The notes under the pieces: model-generated | What the model was told of the DNA's origin: nothing | Databases searched by the model: none | Seen by the model: the letters and a program-made list of their open reading frames with translations, nothing else | Translations under genes and position numbers: made by a program | Part shown: positions 16,276 to 25,061 of the stretch, one piece after another | How positions within the stretch are numbered: the stretch's first letter is position 1 | How the letters are laid out: each line of letters opens with the position of its first letter | NCBI GenBank assembly: GCA_030432295.1 | Contig: JAUIHI010000032.1 | Location: 1 to 64,000 of the forward strand | Origin: Anaerolineae bacterium | Lineage (GTDB): Bacteria; Chloroflexota; Anaerolineae; Caldilineales; Caldilineaceae | Length of the DNA: 64,000 nucleotides | Direction: 5' to 3'

Positions 16276-16338
16276 ATGAAATGATAGCCCTTATTGTAGC
16301 AGGACAACTGCGAAACGCAACCCCTAGCGAGTACGTAT

Positions 16339-17199
16339 ATGCACACTGAAATTCTCTCTGCTTTGACCGATTCGATTGATCGCCGGGAATCGGTGGCGCT
16401 GGTGACAATCACCGGGGCTGACGGCGACTTTGCCCCCGCGCTGGGCCAGGACGCGGTCGTCTGGCCCCAGCCAGAACGTCCGCCGGTCGGCTCTCTCCAT
16501 CTGGGCGACTTGACCGACCGGGCGATGGCCGACATCCGCCAGGCCATCGCCGCCAAGCAGCCCCGCCAACTCCGTTACGCAGAAGCCAACGGAACGGTTT
16601 CGCTCTTTGTCGATGTGCAGCAGCGCCCGCCCCACCTGATCGTCGTGGGCGCGGGCCATATCGCCGTGCCCCTGGCTGCCATGGCAAAGCTCTGTGAATT
16701 TCAGGTCACAGTGCTGGACGACCGGCCCCAATTCGCCAACACAGCCCGTTTTCCTACCGCCGACGAAGTGATCGCTGGCCCTTTCCGGCCCGAACTGGAC
16801 CGACTGCGCCAGGGCAAAGCGGCCTTTGACGACGACACGTACATTGTGCTGGTCACCCGGGGCCACCAGTACGACGTGGAGTCACTGCTGGAAGTGCTGG
16901 ACGATCCCCTGGCCTATATCGGGATGATCGGCAGCCGGCGGCGTATCCGGGCTGTCTTTGAACTGTTGGAAACCGAGCAGGGCATCCCCGCGGCCAAATT
17001 CGATCGGGTATACGCGCCCATCGGCCTGAATATCGGCGCAATTACGCCTGCCGAAATTTCCGTCTGTATAATGGCCGAGATTATAAACGTCATGCGGGGC
17101 GGTCCGGCCCTGGGGATGGGCGAGGAGATTCAGCGGGAGCGGCTGGCGCGGCGCGAGAATGCAGTCGGAAAACTGAGAACAGGCACCACGACCGGCTGA
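16339..17199 (+). CDS. XdhC-family protein with Rossmann domain
   Basis: 286 residues. A degenerate XdhC_CoxI region (about 1-95) is followed by the XdhC Rossmann domain, HLIVVGAGHIAVPLAAMAKL, then VTVLDDRPQFANTARFP. AYIGMIGSRRR and APIGLNIGAITPAEI are the usual C-terminal motifs. The role is Mo-cofactor storage or insertion with the short XdhC at 15025 and MocA at 14326. No RBS is obvious before ATG 16339. Confidence 0.9.
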   Translation: MHTEILSALTDSIDRRESVALVTITGADGDFAPALGQDAVVWPQPERPPVGSLHLGDLTDRAMADIRQAIAAKQPRQLRYAEANGTVSLFVDVQQRPPHLIVVGAGHIAVPLAAMAKLCEFQVTVLDDRPQFANTARFPTADEVIAGPFRPELDRLRQGKAAFDDDTYIVLVTRGHQYDVESLLEVLDDPLAYIGMIGSRRRIRAVFELLETEQGIPAAKFDRVYAPIGLNIGAITPAEISVCIMAEIINVMRGGPALGMGEEIQRERLARRENAVGKLRTGTTTG

Positions 17200-17212
17200 C
17201 ACCGATAACAAC

Positions 17213-17302
17213 GAAAATCAGAACGCAGATTACACAGATTATACAGATTGCGCAGATTTTCGCAGAAGAAATCCGTGTTCTTTTTGATCCGTGTATACAA
17301 AA
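17213..17302. repeat. TTTGTATACACGGAT family, degraded copy 2, with CGCAGATT repeats
   Basis: ATCCGTGTATACAAAA at 17287-17302 matches the arm of the 11874 element. The left side is a run of ACGCAGATTACACAGATT-like units instead of a full arm. Intergenic, upstream of the beta-helix gene. Confidence 0.7.
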
Positions 17303-17363
17303 CTATTTTCAGCACTGAGGCGTAGGCGACATCTGCCTTTCTCCATACCAAAGGAAGAATCCA

Positions 17364-18857
17364 ATGACTTTGACCGGTAAATTTGTCACCTACGAAGCCT
17401 TCGGCGCGACCGGCGACGGTGTGGCCGACGATCTGCCCGCCATCTGTGCGGCCCACGAATACGCCAATGCCAATGGACTTCCCGTGCGTACCCGGCACGA
17501 TGCCATCTACCATCTGGGCCGCCAGGCTCTCACCGCCATCATTGCCACAGATACGGACTGGAATACCTCCCGTTTTACCATCGACGATACAGAAGTCGAT
17601 GACCACAAAGCGCCTCTTTTTGAAGTGCGCTCACTGCTGGAATCGGAGGAAGTGCAGATTGACCGGCTCGTCCGGGACCAGCGACAGGTGGATGCCCGAC
17701 CCGGCCAGGACTGTCACGTGCTGGTGGAGAACGCCCACAAGCGGCTCTACATCCGCCGAGGACTCAACCAGAACAACGGCGACCCCCAGCACGACTGCTT
17801 CATCCTGCGCCGGGACGGTTCGATTGAGGGGGACATCGACTGGGACTACGACACCATCACCCGCATCGAGACCCGTCCGATTGACCAGACGCCTTTGCGG
17901 GTGGCGGGCGGTATCTTCACGACTTTTGCCAACCGGATGGTGCAGCCGGTTGGCTACAACTATTGGGCCAGAAATATCGTCATCACCCGCCCCAACACGG
18001 AGATCGACGGCCTTACCCACTACGTCGTCGGCGAGACAGCAGTGGGCCATCCCTACCGGGGCTTCCTCAGCGCGGAACAGTGTGCCAATATCACCTTCCG
18101 CAACTGTTTCGCCACTCCCCACAAAATCTATTCGACAATTGGCGCGGCCGGCCTGCCGGTCAATATGGGTTCGTATGATATGCACGCCAACAATGTGGTG
18201 AACTTCCAGATGTTCAACTGCCGGATGAACCACATCCTCGACCGCACCCACTGGGGGGTCATCGCCACCAACTTCTGCAAGAACATTCTGCTGGAGGACT
18301 GCACCCTCTCCCGGATGGATACCCATATGGGTGTGTCGGGGAGCTACACCTTCCGCCGCTGTACTCTTGGCCATATGGGGCTGAATGCGATTGGGCGGGG
18401 CGTGCTGACTGTCGAAGATTCCACACTTTACGGCAATGCGCTGATCAGCTTCCGCAGCGACTACGGCAGCACCTGGGAAGGGGAGGTCTTTGTTCGCAAC
18501 TGCCGCTGGACGCCCGCCTGTGGCGAGACGGTCTGGCCCTACATTTTCAACGTGCGCAACGACGGAACCCACGACTTCGGCTATCCCTGCACAATGCCCA
18601 GCGAGATTACTATCGACGGGCTGTTCATCGATGAAAACAACCACCCGGACGACTACGACGGCCCCTACCTCTTCACCGATCCGGATGTGGGGCAGGCGGA
18701 GATCGAAAGTCTGCCGCCGGTGGGGGAGCGGCCTTTCCCCTATGGACTGTGCCAACAGGTGCGGGTGCGGGGAGTGACAACCGCCAGCGGGAAGAGTGTG
18801 CAGCTTTCACCGAATGGGCAGATTCAGCAACAGACAGTCGTGATTGAGGAGGAATGA
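17364..18857 (+). CDS. Right-handed beta-helix (pectate lyase superfamily-like) protein
   Basis: 497 residues. The start GKFVTYEAFGATGDGVADDLPAICAAHEYAN is the N-terminal cap of GH28/pectate-lyase-superfamily helices. Later strands such as ANITFRNCFA, KNILLEDCTL, YTFRRCTLGHMG and GVLTVEDSTL are repetitive beta-helix rungs. No signal peptide, so it acts in the cytoplasm unless exported otherwise. AAGGAAG precedes ATG 17364. The enolase-superfamily gene 55 bp downstream suggests both act on one uronate or polysaccharide-derived compound. Catalytic residues were not assigned. Confidence 0.75.
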   Translation: MTLTGKFVTYEAFGATGDGVADDLPAICAAHEYANANGLPVRTRHDAIYHLGRQALTAIIATDTDWNTSRFTIDDTEVDDHKAPLFEVRSLLESEEVQIDRLVRDQRQVDARPGQDCHVLVENAHKRLYIRRGLNQNNGDPQHDCFILRRDGSIEGDIDWDYDTITRIETRPIDQTPLRVAGGIFTTFANRMVQPVGYNYWARNIVITRPNTEIDGLTHYVVGETAVGHPYRGFLSAEQCANITFRNCFATPHKIYSTIGAAGLPVNMGSYDMHANNVVNFQMFNCRMNHILDRTHWGVIATNFCKNILLEDCTLSRMDTHMGVSGSYTFRRCTLGHMGLNAIGRGVLTVEDSTLYGNALISFRSDYGSTWEGEVFVRNCRWTPACGETVWPYIFNVRNDGTHDFGYPCTMPSEITIDGLFIDENNHPDDYDGPYLFTDPDVGQAEIESLPPVGERPFPYGLCQQVRVRGVTTASGKSVQLSPNGQIQQQTVVIEEE

Positions 18858-18912
18858 CTCCTCTTCTCCATCGGATGACCCTTATACACAACCCAGGACG
18901 AGGAGAAAAGCT

Positions 18913-19992
18913 GTGAAGATCACCGGGCTGCAAGTACACACACTGGAATGGGATCGCAAGCCTTATCAATGGCGTGATGGCCTGCCGCCAGGTGGCCCAA
19001 AGGCGCGTGAGACGTTGCTGCGCATTATGACCGATGAGGGTGTCGAAGGCTATAGCACCCACTGGGGCGGTGCCAATATCGAAGAGGTGAAGTGGAAATT
19101 GCTGGGCAGGGACCCCCTGCGCATCGAGGAGATTTGGCAAGACCTCTGGCGCAACCTGCGCACTTCTACCTTTGGCAGCGCTATCGATGCGGTGGATGTC
19201 GCGCTCTGGGACCTGATGGGGAAGGTCACCGGCCAGCCCGTCTATCGGCTGCTCGGCGGGGCCAAGAACCGGATTCCCGGCTATGCCAGTACCCTTACCC
19301 TCGACTCCATCGGCGAGTTTCTCGACCTGGCCGATGACTGTCTGGCCCGGGGCTACAAAGCCATCAAACTGCACGCCTGGGGCCGGGTGCAGGAGGAAGA
19401 GGCACTCTTTCGTGCCCTGCGCAAACACGTGGGCGATGAAATTGTGCTTATGTACGACGCATCCAGCTACTTCAACTTCGAGGATGCGCTCTATCTGGGC
19501 CACGTATTGGAAGACCTCAACTACTACTGGTACGAGGAGCCGATGGATCATCTGAATCTGACGGCCCTGGCCCGACTGCGGAATGAACTGAAGATTCCCC
19601 TGGCAGTGGCAGAAGCCAGCGTCGGTGGACCGTTCAACGCCCTGGATCACATCGTCGCCGGCGCGGCGGACATTATTATTACCGATCCGCTGATCAAAAT
19701 GAAGGGTGGCTTTACGGGGGTGATGAAGACCGCGCACATCTGCGAGGCCTATGGCATCCAGTGCGCACTGCACGGCTGGCAGATCCCCAGCCTCCACGCG
19801 GCCCTGGCGATTCAAAACTGCCGCTACTTTGAATCACTTCAGCCTGAAGGCTTCTTCATTCCGCCGGGCATTCACGTGGCATCCACAGAAGTAGACGCCG
19901 ACGGCTACTTCGCGGCCTGGGAAAAACCCGGCCTGGGCATGGAGATCGATTGGGAGTGGATTGAATCCCATACCGTAAAAACCGATCGGTAG
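18913..19992 (+). CDS. Mandelate racemase/muconate lactonizing enzyme family (acid-sugar dehydratase-like)
   Basis: 359 residues from GTG 18913 (VKITGLQVHTLEW), with AGGAGA 8 nt upstream; the longer frame from 18844 overlaps the preceding gene's end. Enolase-superfamily signs: a K-L-H motif in YKAIKLHAWG, metal ligands in LMYDAS, WYEEPMD and VAEAS, and a late His in ALHGW. This pattern is seen in acid-sugar dehydratases and racemases of the MR group. It would abstract an alpha-proton from a carboxylate, forming an enolate held by Mg2+. Likely partner of the beta-helix protein. Confidence 0.88.
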   Translation: MKITGLQVHTLEWDRKPYQWRDGLPPGGPKARETLLRIMTDEGVEGYSTHWGGANIEEVKWKLLGRDPLRIEEIWQDLWRNLRTSTFGSAIDAVDVALWDLMGKVTGQPVYRLLGGAKNRIPGYASTLTLDSIGEFLDLADDCLARGYKAIKLHAWGRVQEEEALFRALRKHVGDEIVLMYDASSYFNFEDALYLGHVLEDLNYYWYEEPMDHLNLTALARLRNELKIPLAVAEASVGGPFNALDHIVAGAADIIITDPLIKMKGGFTGVMKTAHICEAYGIQCALHGWQIPSLHAALAIQNCRYFESLQPEGFFIPPGIHVASTEVDADGYFAAWEKPGLGMEIDWEWIESHTVKTDR

Positions 19993-20052
19993 GGTCTGCA
20001 TTGTTTCGCAACAGCCTTTGACTGACTGTCAACAATCTACGAGGAGACTGGG

Positions 20053-21504
20053 TTGGGCAACAAAATACGGCAGTTCACATTGATTCAACAAAACGACACA
20101 CACGCTTATATGGAAAGCCACTGGGAGCATTTCTGGCGCAATGGCAGATCTGAGTATAGACGTGCGGGAGGCTATGCCCGCGCTGCGGCGGTTGTCCGCC
20201 AGATCAAAGATGCGACAGGCGGAAAGTGCCTCGTCGTCGATTGTGGTGACGCTATTCATGGGACTGGACCTGCCGTATGGACAAAGGGTGCGGTAATCGT
20301 ACCCGCGCTCAATGCCATGGGCGTGGAGCTGATGACCCCCGGCAATTGGGAGTTTGGCTATGGGCCTGAAGTTCTGCGCGACCGTATCGCCGAGATGGGC
20401 TTTCCGGTAATCGCCTGCAACGTAGAGCGGGCGGCCACCGGCGAGCGTGAGTTCCCCGCGAGCGAAGTCCGCGAAATCGACGGCGTGCGCGTCGGCTTTA
20501 TCGGCATCACCTCGCCCATTGTCACCCAGACTATGCCAAAGAAGTTTGGCGAAGGGCTGCGCTTTTCTGATGGGGCAGAGTCTCTGCCCCATTGCATTGA
20601 CAAATTGCGCCGGGAGGAGCAGGTCGAATTGGTGGTGGTGGTTTCCCATCTGGGCTTTCCCCAGGAGGTCAAGCTGGTCAAGGAGGTCGAAGGGATTGAC
20701 GTACTCCTGAGCGCCCATACGCACGATCGTCTGGCTGCACCGGTGCGGGTGGGCAAGACGCTAATCATTCAATCGGGCTTTGATGGCTCGTTCCTGGGGC
20801 AGCTCAATTTGGAAATCGCCAACGGACAGGTCTGTGACTTCCGGCATCGGCTGATTGAGATCGCTGAGTCAATCGTTCCCGATGCCGCCACCGAGAGAGT
20901 CGTCAACGAGCAACTGGCTCCCTTTCGAGAACGCTTGAATGAAGTTGTGGGGCAGACCCGTACGGCACTCAACCGCATGACAGTACTCGAAGCTACAATG
21001 GACAATCTGATCACCGACGCCTATCTTGAGGTGACAGGCGCGGATATTGCCTTCTCTCACGGCTGGCGTTACGGCGCGCCTCTCCCACCGGGTGATGTGA
21101 CGGTGGGCGATCTGTGGCAGATCATTCCGACCAATCCGGAACTATTTGTGGTTGAGATGACGGGCGCGGAGATCCGCGAGAAGCTGGAAATGAGTCTGGA
21201 GAGCGTCTATGCGTCTGATGCCTTCAGCCAAAAAGGAGGGTATGTCATTCGCGTTTCGGGTTTGAATGCCATTGTGCGTCTGAATAATCCTAAAGGGACA
21301 CGCGTCCAGCATCTGGATATTGCGGGCGCACCATTCCAGGCAGCCCGTCGCTACAAAGTAGCCGCGGCAGGGGAGCAGGATGTAAAGTCGGGTGAACAGA
21401 GCGAGCAGACCGGAATGAATGCCATCGACGCGCTGCGCGAATACTTCCAGCGGCATTCTCCGGTTGAGGCGGAACTGACCCACGCCAAGTTCGTCGCCGT
21501 TTGA
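20053..21504 (+). CDS. 5'-nucleotidase/metallophosphoesterase (UshA/SoxB-like)
   Basis: 483 residues. Metallophosphoesterase motifs are present in order: QQNDTHAY, VVDCGD, GNWEF, VVSHLG, and SAHTHDR. The usual GNHE box reads GNWE here. The C-terminal 5'-nucleotidase domain starts near 300 (DNLITDAYLEVTGADIAFSHG). Start TTG 20053 is supported by GAGGAG 6 nt before it and by the absence of a nearby ATG. No signal peptide, unlike periplasmic UshA. The family hydrolyses phosphate esters; SoxB relatives act on sulfur-bound carriers. The preceding two genes are in the same direction. Confidence 0.83.
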   Translation: MGNKIRQFTLIQQNDTHAYMESHWEHFWRNGRSEYRRAGGYARAAAVVRQIKDATGGKCLVVDCGDAIHGTGPAVWTKGAVIVPALNAMGVELMTPGNWEFGYGPEVLRDRIAEMGFPVIACNVERAATGEREFPASEVREIDGVRVGFIGITSPIVTQTMPKKFGEGLRFSDGAESLPHCIDKLRREEQVELVVVVSHLGFPQEVKLVKEVEGIDVLLSAHTHDRLAAPVRVGKTLIIQSGFDGSFLGQLNLEIANGQVCDFRHRLIEIAESIVPDAATERVVNEQLAPFRERLNEVVGQTRTALNRMTVLEATMDNLITDAYLEVTGADIAFSHGWRYGAPLPPGDVTVGDLWQIIPTNPELFVVEMTGAEIREKLEMSLESVYASDAFSQKGGYVIRVSGLNAIVRLNNPKGTRVQHLDIAGAPFQAARRYKVAAAGEQDVKSGEQSEQTGMNAIDALREYFQRHSPVEAELTHAKFVAV

Positions 21505-21569
21505 ATCAGGGCACGTCCAGGGCGATAGGATAGACACTGAGTGCTATGCCCCTTCTCGTCTCCAGTGAG

Positions 21570-22610
21570 CTATGCAGTCACCGGTCTGCTGCCCGCATAA
21601 GCAGGCGACGGGCTGGGAAGCTCCGGCACAAATTGATAGGTGGGGTCTGCCTTCTGCTTTTGCAAAATGGGGATAATCTGTTTCCAGGTTTCGTATAGCC
21701 CCACTGTGGGGCGGGGCAGGTCGTGGGCGATGGCCCGGTGCAGTTCAGCCAGATGATAGCAGGGCACAGCCGCGTACATGTGGTGCTCTGTGTGGAAGTT
21801 CATGTGCCAGTAGAGAAACTGGACAAAGGGGTGCAGGCGGATGGTGCGGGTACACAGGCGAAAGTCGGGCACGTAATCCTGCAAGCCCACGTGCTGGGTG
21901 TTGTTGCAGAGATAGAGGAGCCAGCCGCCGTAGAAGGGGGCCAGTGTGATCAGCACGGGCAGTTGCCAGAGGCCCAGCGAAAGGGACACCCCAGTCAGCA
22001 GCCCGTGGCCCACCAGCAATACCCGTGCCCAATTGATCAGCCGACGGCGCGACTCCGGCTTCGATTCGGGAAAGAGAATTTCGTCCCACTTTCCTTCAAT
22101 GCGCCCGCTGCTCAGCCGGATGACTCCCTTCCAGCGCTGGAAGAAGCCCCAGGGGTTGACGACCGCCACTTTGAGGAAACTTTCCAGCGTCAGTTCGACG
22201 GGCAGCACCACCTCCAAATCGTCCGGTGGGTGCAGTGTATATTTGTGGTGTTCCTGATGGCTGGCCCAGAAGAAGACCGGATTGTAGCCGCCCAGAAAGC
22301 TGAAAAGGTAGAGGAAGAAGCTGTTCAGCCACTTCGACTTGAAGACCGAACTGTGGCAAAGTTCGTGGAAGCCGTTGAGCAGGAAAGCGTAGAAAGTGCC
22401 GTGCAGAAAGAGGACGGCGGCAAAGAGCAGCCATAGCCCCTGCACCGACGCATACCAGGCCCCGGCCCCGGTCAGGAGCAACAGGCCCAGATGGCCCAAC
22501 GCCTGCAACAGCCCCTTGCCGTCGCTGCGCTGGTTGAGCGCGGCCAGCAGTTCACGTTTCACCGGCGAGCGATACCAGTTGATCTTGCGCAGTTTGGGGC
22601 CGTCTTCCAT
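21570..22610 (-). CDS. Fatty acid desaturase family membrane protein
   Basis: 346 residues from ATG 22610; GGAGG sits 5 nt upstream, whereas TTG 22634 lacks this. Histidine boxes HELCHSS, HQEHH and HTEHH, plus CNNTQHVG, are the diiron ligands of membrane desaturases. About four TM helices. It would introduce double bonds into acyl chains or hydroxylate a lipid or carotenoid. It is separated by a terminator from the YceI/DoxX/VOC genes further right. Confidence 0.88.
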   Translation of the reverse strand: MEDGPKLRKINWYRSPVKRELLAALNQRSDGKGLLQALGHLGLLLLTGAGAWYASVQGLWLLFAAVLFLHGTFYAFLLNGFHELCHSSVFKSKWLNSFFLYLFSFLGGYNPVFFWASHQEHHKYTLHPPDDLEVVLPVELTLESFLKVAVVNPWGFFQRWKGVIRLSSGRIEGKWDEILFPESKPESRRRLINWARVLLVGHGLLTGVSLSLGLWQLPVLITLAPFYGGWLLYLCNNTQHVGLQDYVPDFRLCTRTIRLHPFVQFLYWHMNFHTEHHMYAAVPCYHLAELHRAIAHDLPRPTVGLYETWKQIIPILQKQKADPTYQFVPELPSPSPAYAGSRPVTA

Positions 22611-22706
22611 CTTTCCCTCCGGGGGTGTTGCCAAAATCCGGGCGATTCAGCACTACAGTCCGCCCGCGACTATACCCCAAATGATCTCCGATAACAAACT
22701 GAGAAA

Positions 22707-22742
22707 ACAAAGACCTGTGGACATTTGCCCACAGGTCTTTGT
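22707..22742 (-). terminator. Rho-independent terminator-like hairpin, 14-bp stem
   Basis: ACAAAGACCTGTGG pairs perfectly with CCACAGGTCTTTGT around an 8-nt loop. It lies between the YceI gene and the desaturase gene. No long T-run, but A/T ends on both sides. Confidence 0.75.
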
Positions 22743-22772
22743 CTTGATATATGACTCCACTGCAAAAGGGCT

Positions 22773-22841
22773 AAAAACCGAGTTTTTGAGACCGAATCAC
22801 TCCTGAAAACCCGGGCGATCTGCACAAAAAACTCGGTTTTT
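22773..22841. repeat. Palindromic repeat, AAAAACCGAG/CTCGGTTTTT family, copy 2
   Basis: AAAAACCGAGTTTTTGAGACC and AAAAAACTCGGTTTTT flank about 35 bp. Same arms as 9619-9705. Confidence 0.85.
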
Positions 22842-22888
22842 GTAGTAGACTCGATATATGCTTGCCGGAATTCCTCGACTTTGGCGAG

Positions 22889-23416
22889 TTACCCTTCCTG
22901 CTTGACCAGTTCCAATTCGATGTTCACCTCCACTTTGTCGCCGACGAGAATGCCGCCGGTCTCCAGGGCCTGGTTCCAGCCCAGCCCCCAATCCTTGCGG
23001 TCAAAGCTGGTGGTGGCAGAAAAGCCCGCGCTGGTTGTGCCCCAGGGACTCTTGGCCGTACCGCTGAATTCCGCATCCAGCACCACTTCCCGGCTGATGT
23101 CGCGGATGGTCAGTTCGCCGTAGATGCGCCCTTTTTTCTCGCCCACTACTTCCACCCGGTTGCTTTTGAAGCGCAGGGCCGGATATTCCTCCACATTCAG
23201 GAAGTCGGGGGACTTTAGATGGCCGTCGCGGCCTTCGTCCCGGGTACTGATGCTGCTGGCGTCGATGGTCACGTCCACAGACGAGGCCGCGGGATTTTCT
23301 TCGTTGAAGTCAACTTCGCCGCTGAACGAACCAAAATGGCCGCGCACTTTGCTGACCATCATATGGCGCACGGACAACTGAATTTCGGAGTGGGAAGGAT
23401 CGATTTTCCAAGACAT
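22889..23416 (-). CDS. YceI-family lipocalin-like protein
   Basis: 175 residues, the usual YceI length. The start SWKIDPSHSEIQLSVRHMMVSKVRGHF and the middle DGHLKSPDFLNVEEYP are the family signatures. The YceI barrel binds polyisoprenoid-type lipids. No signal peptide, so cytoplasmic. AAGGAA before ATG 23416. DoxX follows upstream on the same strand, a common pairing in stress loci. Confidence 0.95.
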   Translation of the reverse strand: MSWKIDPSHSEIQLSVRHMMVSKVRGHFGSFSGEVDFNEENPAASSVDVTIDASSISTRDEGRDGHLKSPDFLNVEEYPALRFKSNRVEVVGEKKGRIYGELTIRDISREVVLDAEFSGTAKSPWGTTSAGFSATTSFDRKDWGLGWNQALETGGILVGDKVEVNIELELVKQEG

Positions 23417-23475
23417 TGATAGTGTTCCTTTTGGTGTCTACTCGATGGATAAACTTAGGTGATCGTAGATAAATG

Positions 23476-23850
23476 TTAGAGCGGAAACAGCACAAAGCGG
23501 CCATAGGCCACAAAGAGCGCCAGGGCAAAGAGAACCACATTGCCGATCATCTTTTGCGTCTCATTCTCCCGACGCAGATGGGCTAGAAACGCGCCGACCA
23601 TTGTCAAGCTGAGACCAGCGGCGGCCAGGGGTGTCAGAGTCGGGAGTATCCCCGTGAGAGCTGGAAGAAGTAGGCCGAGCGCGCCCAGCACCTCCAGGAT
23701 GCCGATGGCACGAATTTGGCCTTGGCTGAAATCCTCCACCCAGCCCATTTGGCTGGCCAACTTTTCCCGCGATTGGGTTGCCTTCATTAGACCGGCCATA
23801 AGAAAGACCAAAGCCAGCAGGCCTTGTAATACCCATAGTGTGATGTTCAT
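23476..23850 (-). CDS. DoxX-like membrane protein
   Basis: 124 residues with four TM helices (LWVLQGLLALVFLMAGLMKA at the start, IRAIGILEVLGALGLLLPAL in the middle). It matches the DoxX/DoxD-like small membrane family. It lies 59 bp upstream of YceI on the same strand and may share its transcript. Function in the family is poorly defined, with proposed roles in redox or sulfur stress. Confidence 0.87.
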   Translation of the reverse strand: MNITLWVLQGLLALVFLMAGLMKATQSREKLASQMGWVEDFSQGQIRAIGILEVLGALGLLLPALTGILPTLTPLAAAGLSLTMVGAFLAHLRRENETQKMIGNVVLFALALFVAYGRFVLFPL

Positions 23851-23937
23851 AATCCTGAATCCTTTGGTGATGAAAATGCAAAAATAAATGCCAAAAAAGG
23901 CGATAGATTGTAGTAGTCAAGAAGATGGTGGGATTTT

Positions 23938-24018
23938 CAACGCAATGACGCAAAGGAGCAGAGACGCAAAGAAATCACTTTTCTCTCTGGGCCTTTGCCT
24001 CTTTGCATCTTTGCGTTA
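23938..24018. repeat. Palindrome CGCAAAG/CTTTGCG family, copy 3
   Basis: AACGCAATGACGCAAAGGAG...GACGCAAAG and CTTTGCCTCTTTGCATCTTTGCGTT face each other. Intergenic between DoxX and the VOC dioxygenase. Confidence 0.8.
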
Positions 24019-24099
24019 AGAAATAGCCATTCCACCATCCCGTTGACCAGTACAAAAAAGGCGATAGATCAAGCAAAGACGGAGTGGGTCGCCAGGCCC

Positions 24100-24948
24100 T
24101 TAGGCTCCTGCGCGCAACAGAATGCCGTTGCCAGACGGGTCGCGTACGAAATAGCCGTCATCCCGTTCGGCTATGGATATGCCCGCTGCCTCCACCCCTG
24201 TCCGAACATCCGAGATGGCTTGCATTCCTGGCACTTCGATAGTAAAGTGAGACAGCCCCCAGGCATTTGCTGGCGCAATCGGCGCACCCACCCCGGCCCA
24301 GGTATTGGCGCCGATGTGGTGGTGGTAGGCTCCTGCCGAAAGGAAAGTGGCGCTGGGGCCGTAACGGGTGATCAGATCGAAGCCCAGTATGTCCCGATAG
24401 AAGCCTTCGGTGGCGTCGATGCTGCCCACGTGCAGATGAATGTGGCCGATGGCCGTGCCAGCGGGAAACCCGTTCCATTCCGTTGAATCCGCATCCCCAG
24501 CGGCCAGGACGCCTGCTACGTCGAAGGGCGCTGTGTTGATGAGCAGTGTGCCATCGGGATAAGTCCACTCGCTGCGGGGACGGTCCCGGTAGACTTCGAT
24601 GCCGTTGCCCTCTGGATCGGTTAAGTAGAGTGCTTCGCTCACCGCGTGATCCGAGGCACCGCCCACCGGGATGGCCGATTGGCTAAAGTGGCGCAAGGCA
24701 CGTCCCAGGTCGGCACGGGAAGGCAGCAGAATCGCGAAGTGATAGAGACCGCTGGTCCCACGCACCCGTTGGCCGTCGGGGTGCTCGTCCAGAACCAGCA
24801 GTTCTGTCGTCCCGTCGCCCAGAACCGCCTGGCGATTCTGGCGCTGGTGCAGGTGCAGCCCCAGTGTCGTGTAGTAGTTGACCAGATTGCTCAGGTCTGC
24901 CACCCGCAGGTGAACCGGGCCGAGTCGGGTCTGGGGATGAATTGTCAT
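24100..24948 (-). CDS. VOC-family ring-cleavage dioxygenase-like protein (CatE/glyoxalase type)
   Basis: 282 residues from ATG 24948, with AGGAGA upstream; a longer frame from 24978 overlaps the operator. Two vicinal-oxygen-chelate domains: LGPVHLRVADLSNLVNYY and LYHFAILL/NGIEVYRDRP in the first, HIHLHVGSIDATEGFY and HHHIGANTW in the second. The pattern matches two-domain CatE-like catechol 2,3-dioxygenases. The last VOC strand reads GNGILLRA without the usual Glu. Expressed from a strong promoter with an overlapping operator, divergent from the TetR gene, its probable regulator. Confidence 0.82.
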   Translation of the reverse strand: MTIHPQTRLGPVHLRVADLSNLVNYYTTLGLHLHQRQNRQAVLGDGTTELLVLDEHPDGQRVRGTSGLYHFAILLPSRADLGRALRHFSQSAIPVGGASDHAVSEALYLTDPEGNGIEVYRDRPRSEWTYPDGTLLINTAPFDVAGVLAAGDADSTEWNGFPAGTAIGHIHLHVGSIDATEGFYRDILGFDLITRYGPSATFLSAGAYHHHIGANTWAGVGAPIAPANAWGLSHFTIEVPGMQAISDVRTGVEAAGISIAERDDGYFVRDPSGNGILLRAGA

Positions 24949-24978
24949 TCGATCTCCTTTGTGCAACAATTGGTCCAA

Positions 24979-24996
24979 AGTGGACCGCGGTCCGCT
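24979..24996. promoter_or_regulatory. Palindromic operator, probable TetR site
   Basis: AAGTGGACCGCGGTCCGCTT (core GGACCGCGGTCC, 24982-24993) is a near-perfect palindrome of TetR-operator size. It lies just downstream of the VOC transcription start, so a bound repressor would block elongation. It is about 80 bp from the TetR start. Confidence 0.65.
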
Positions 24997-25008
24997 TGCG
25001 TGTAAGTC

Positions 25009-25037
25009 ACTATAGCAGAATCGATTTTGTGTGTCAA
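25009..25037 (-). promoter_or_regulatory. Strong sigma70-type promoter of the VOC gene
   Basis: Minus-strand TTGACA (25032-25037) and TATAGT (25009-25014) are 17 bp apart. The start of transcription would be near 25002, immediately before the 24982-24993 palindrome. Confidence 0.75.
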
Positions 25038-25061
25038 ATTTGAATTGTTCAATATCGAACT

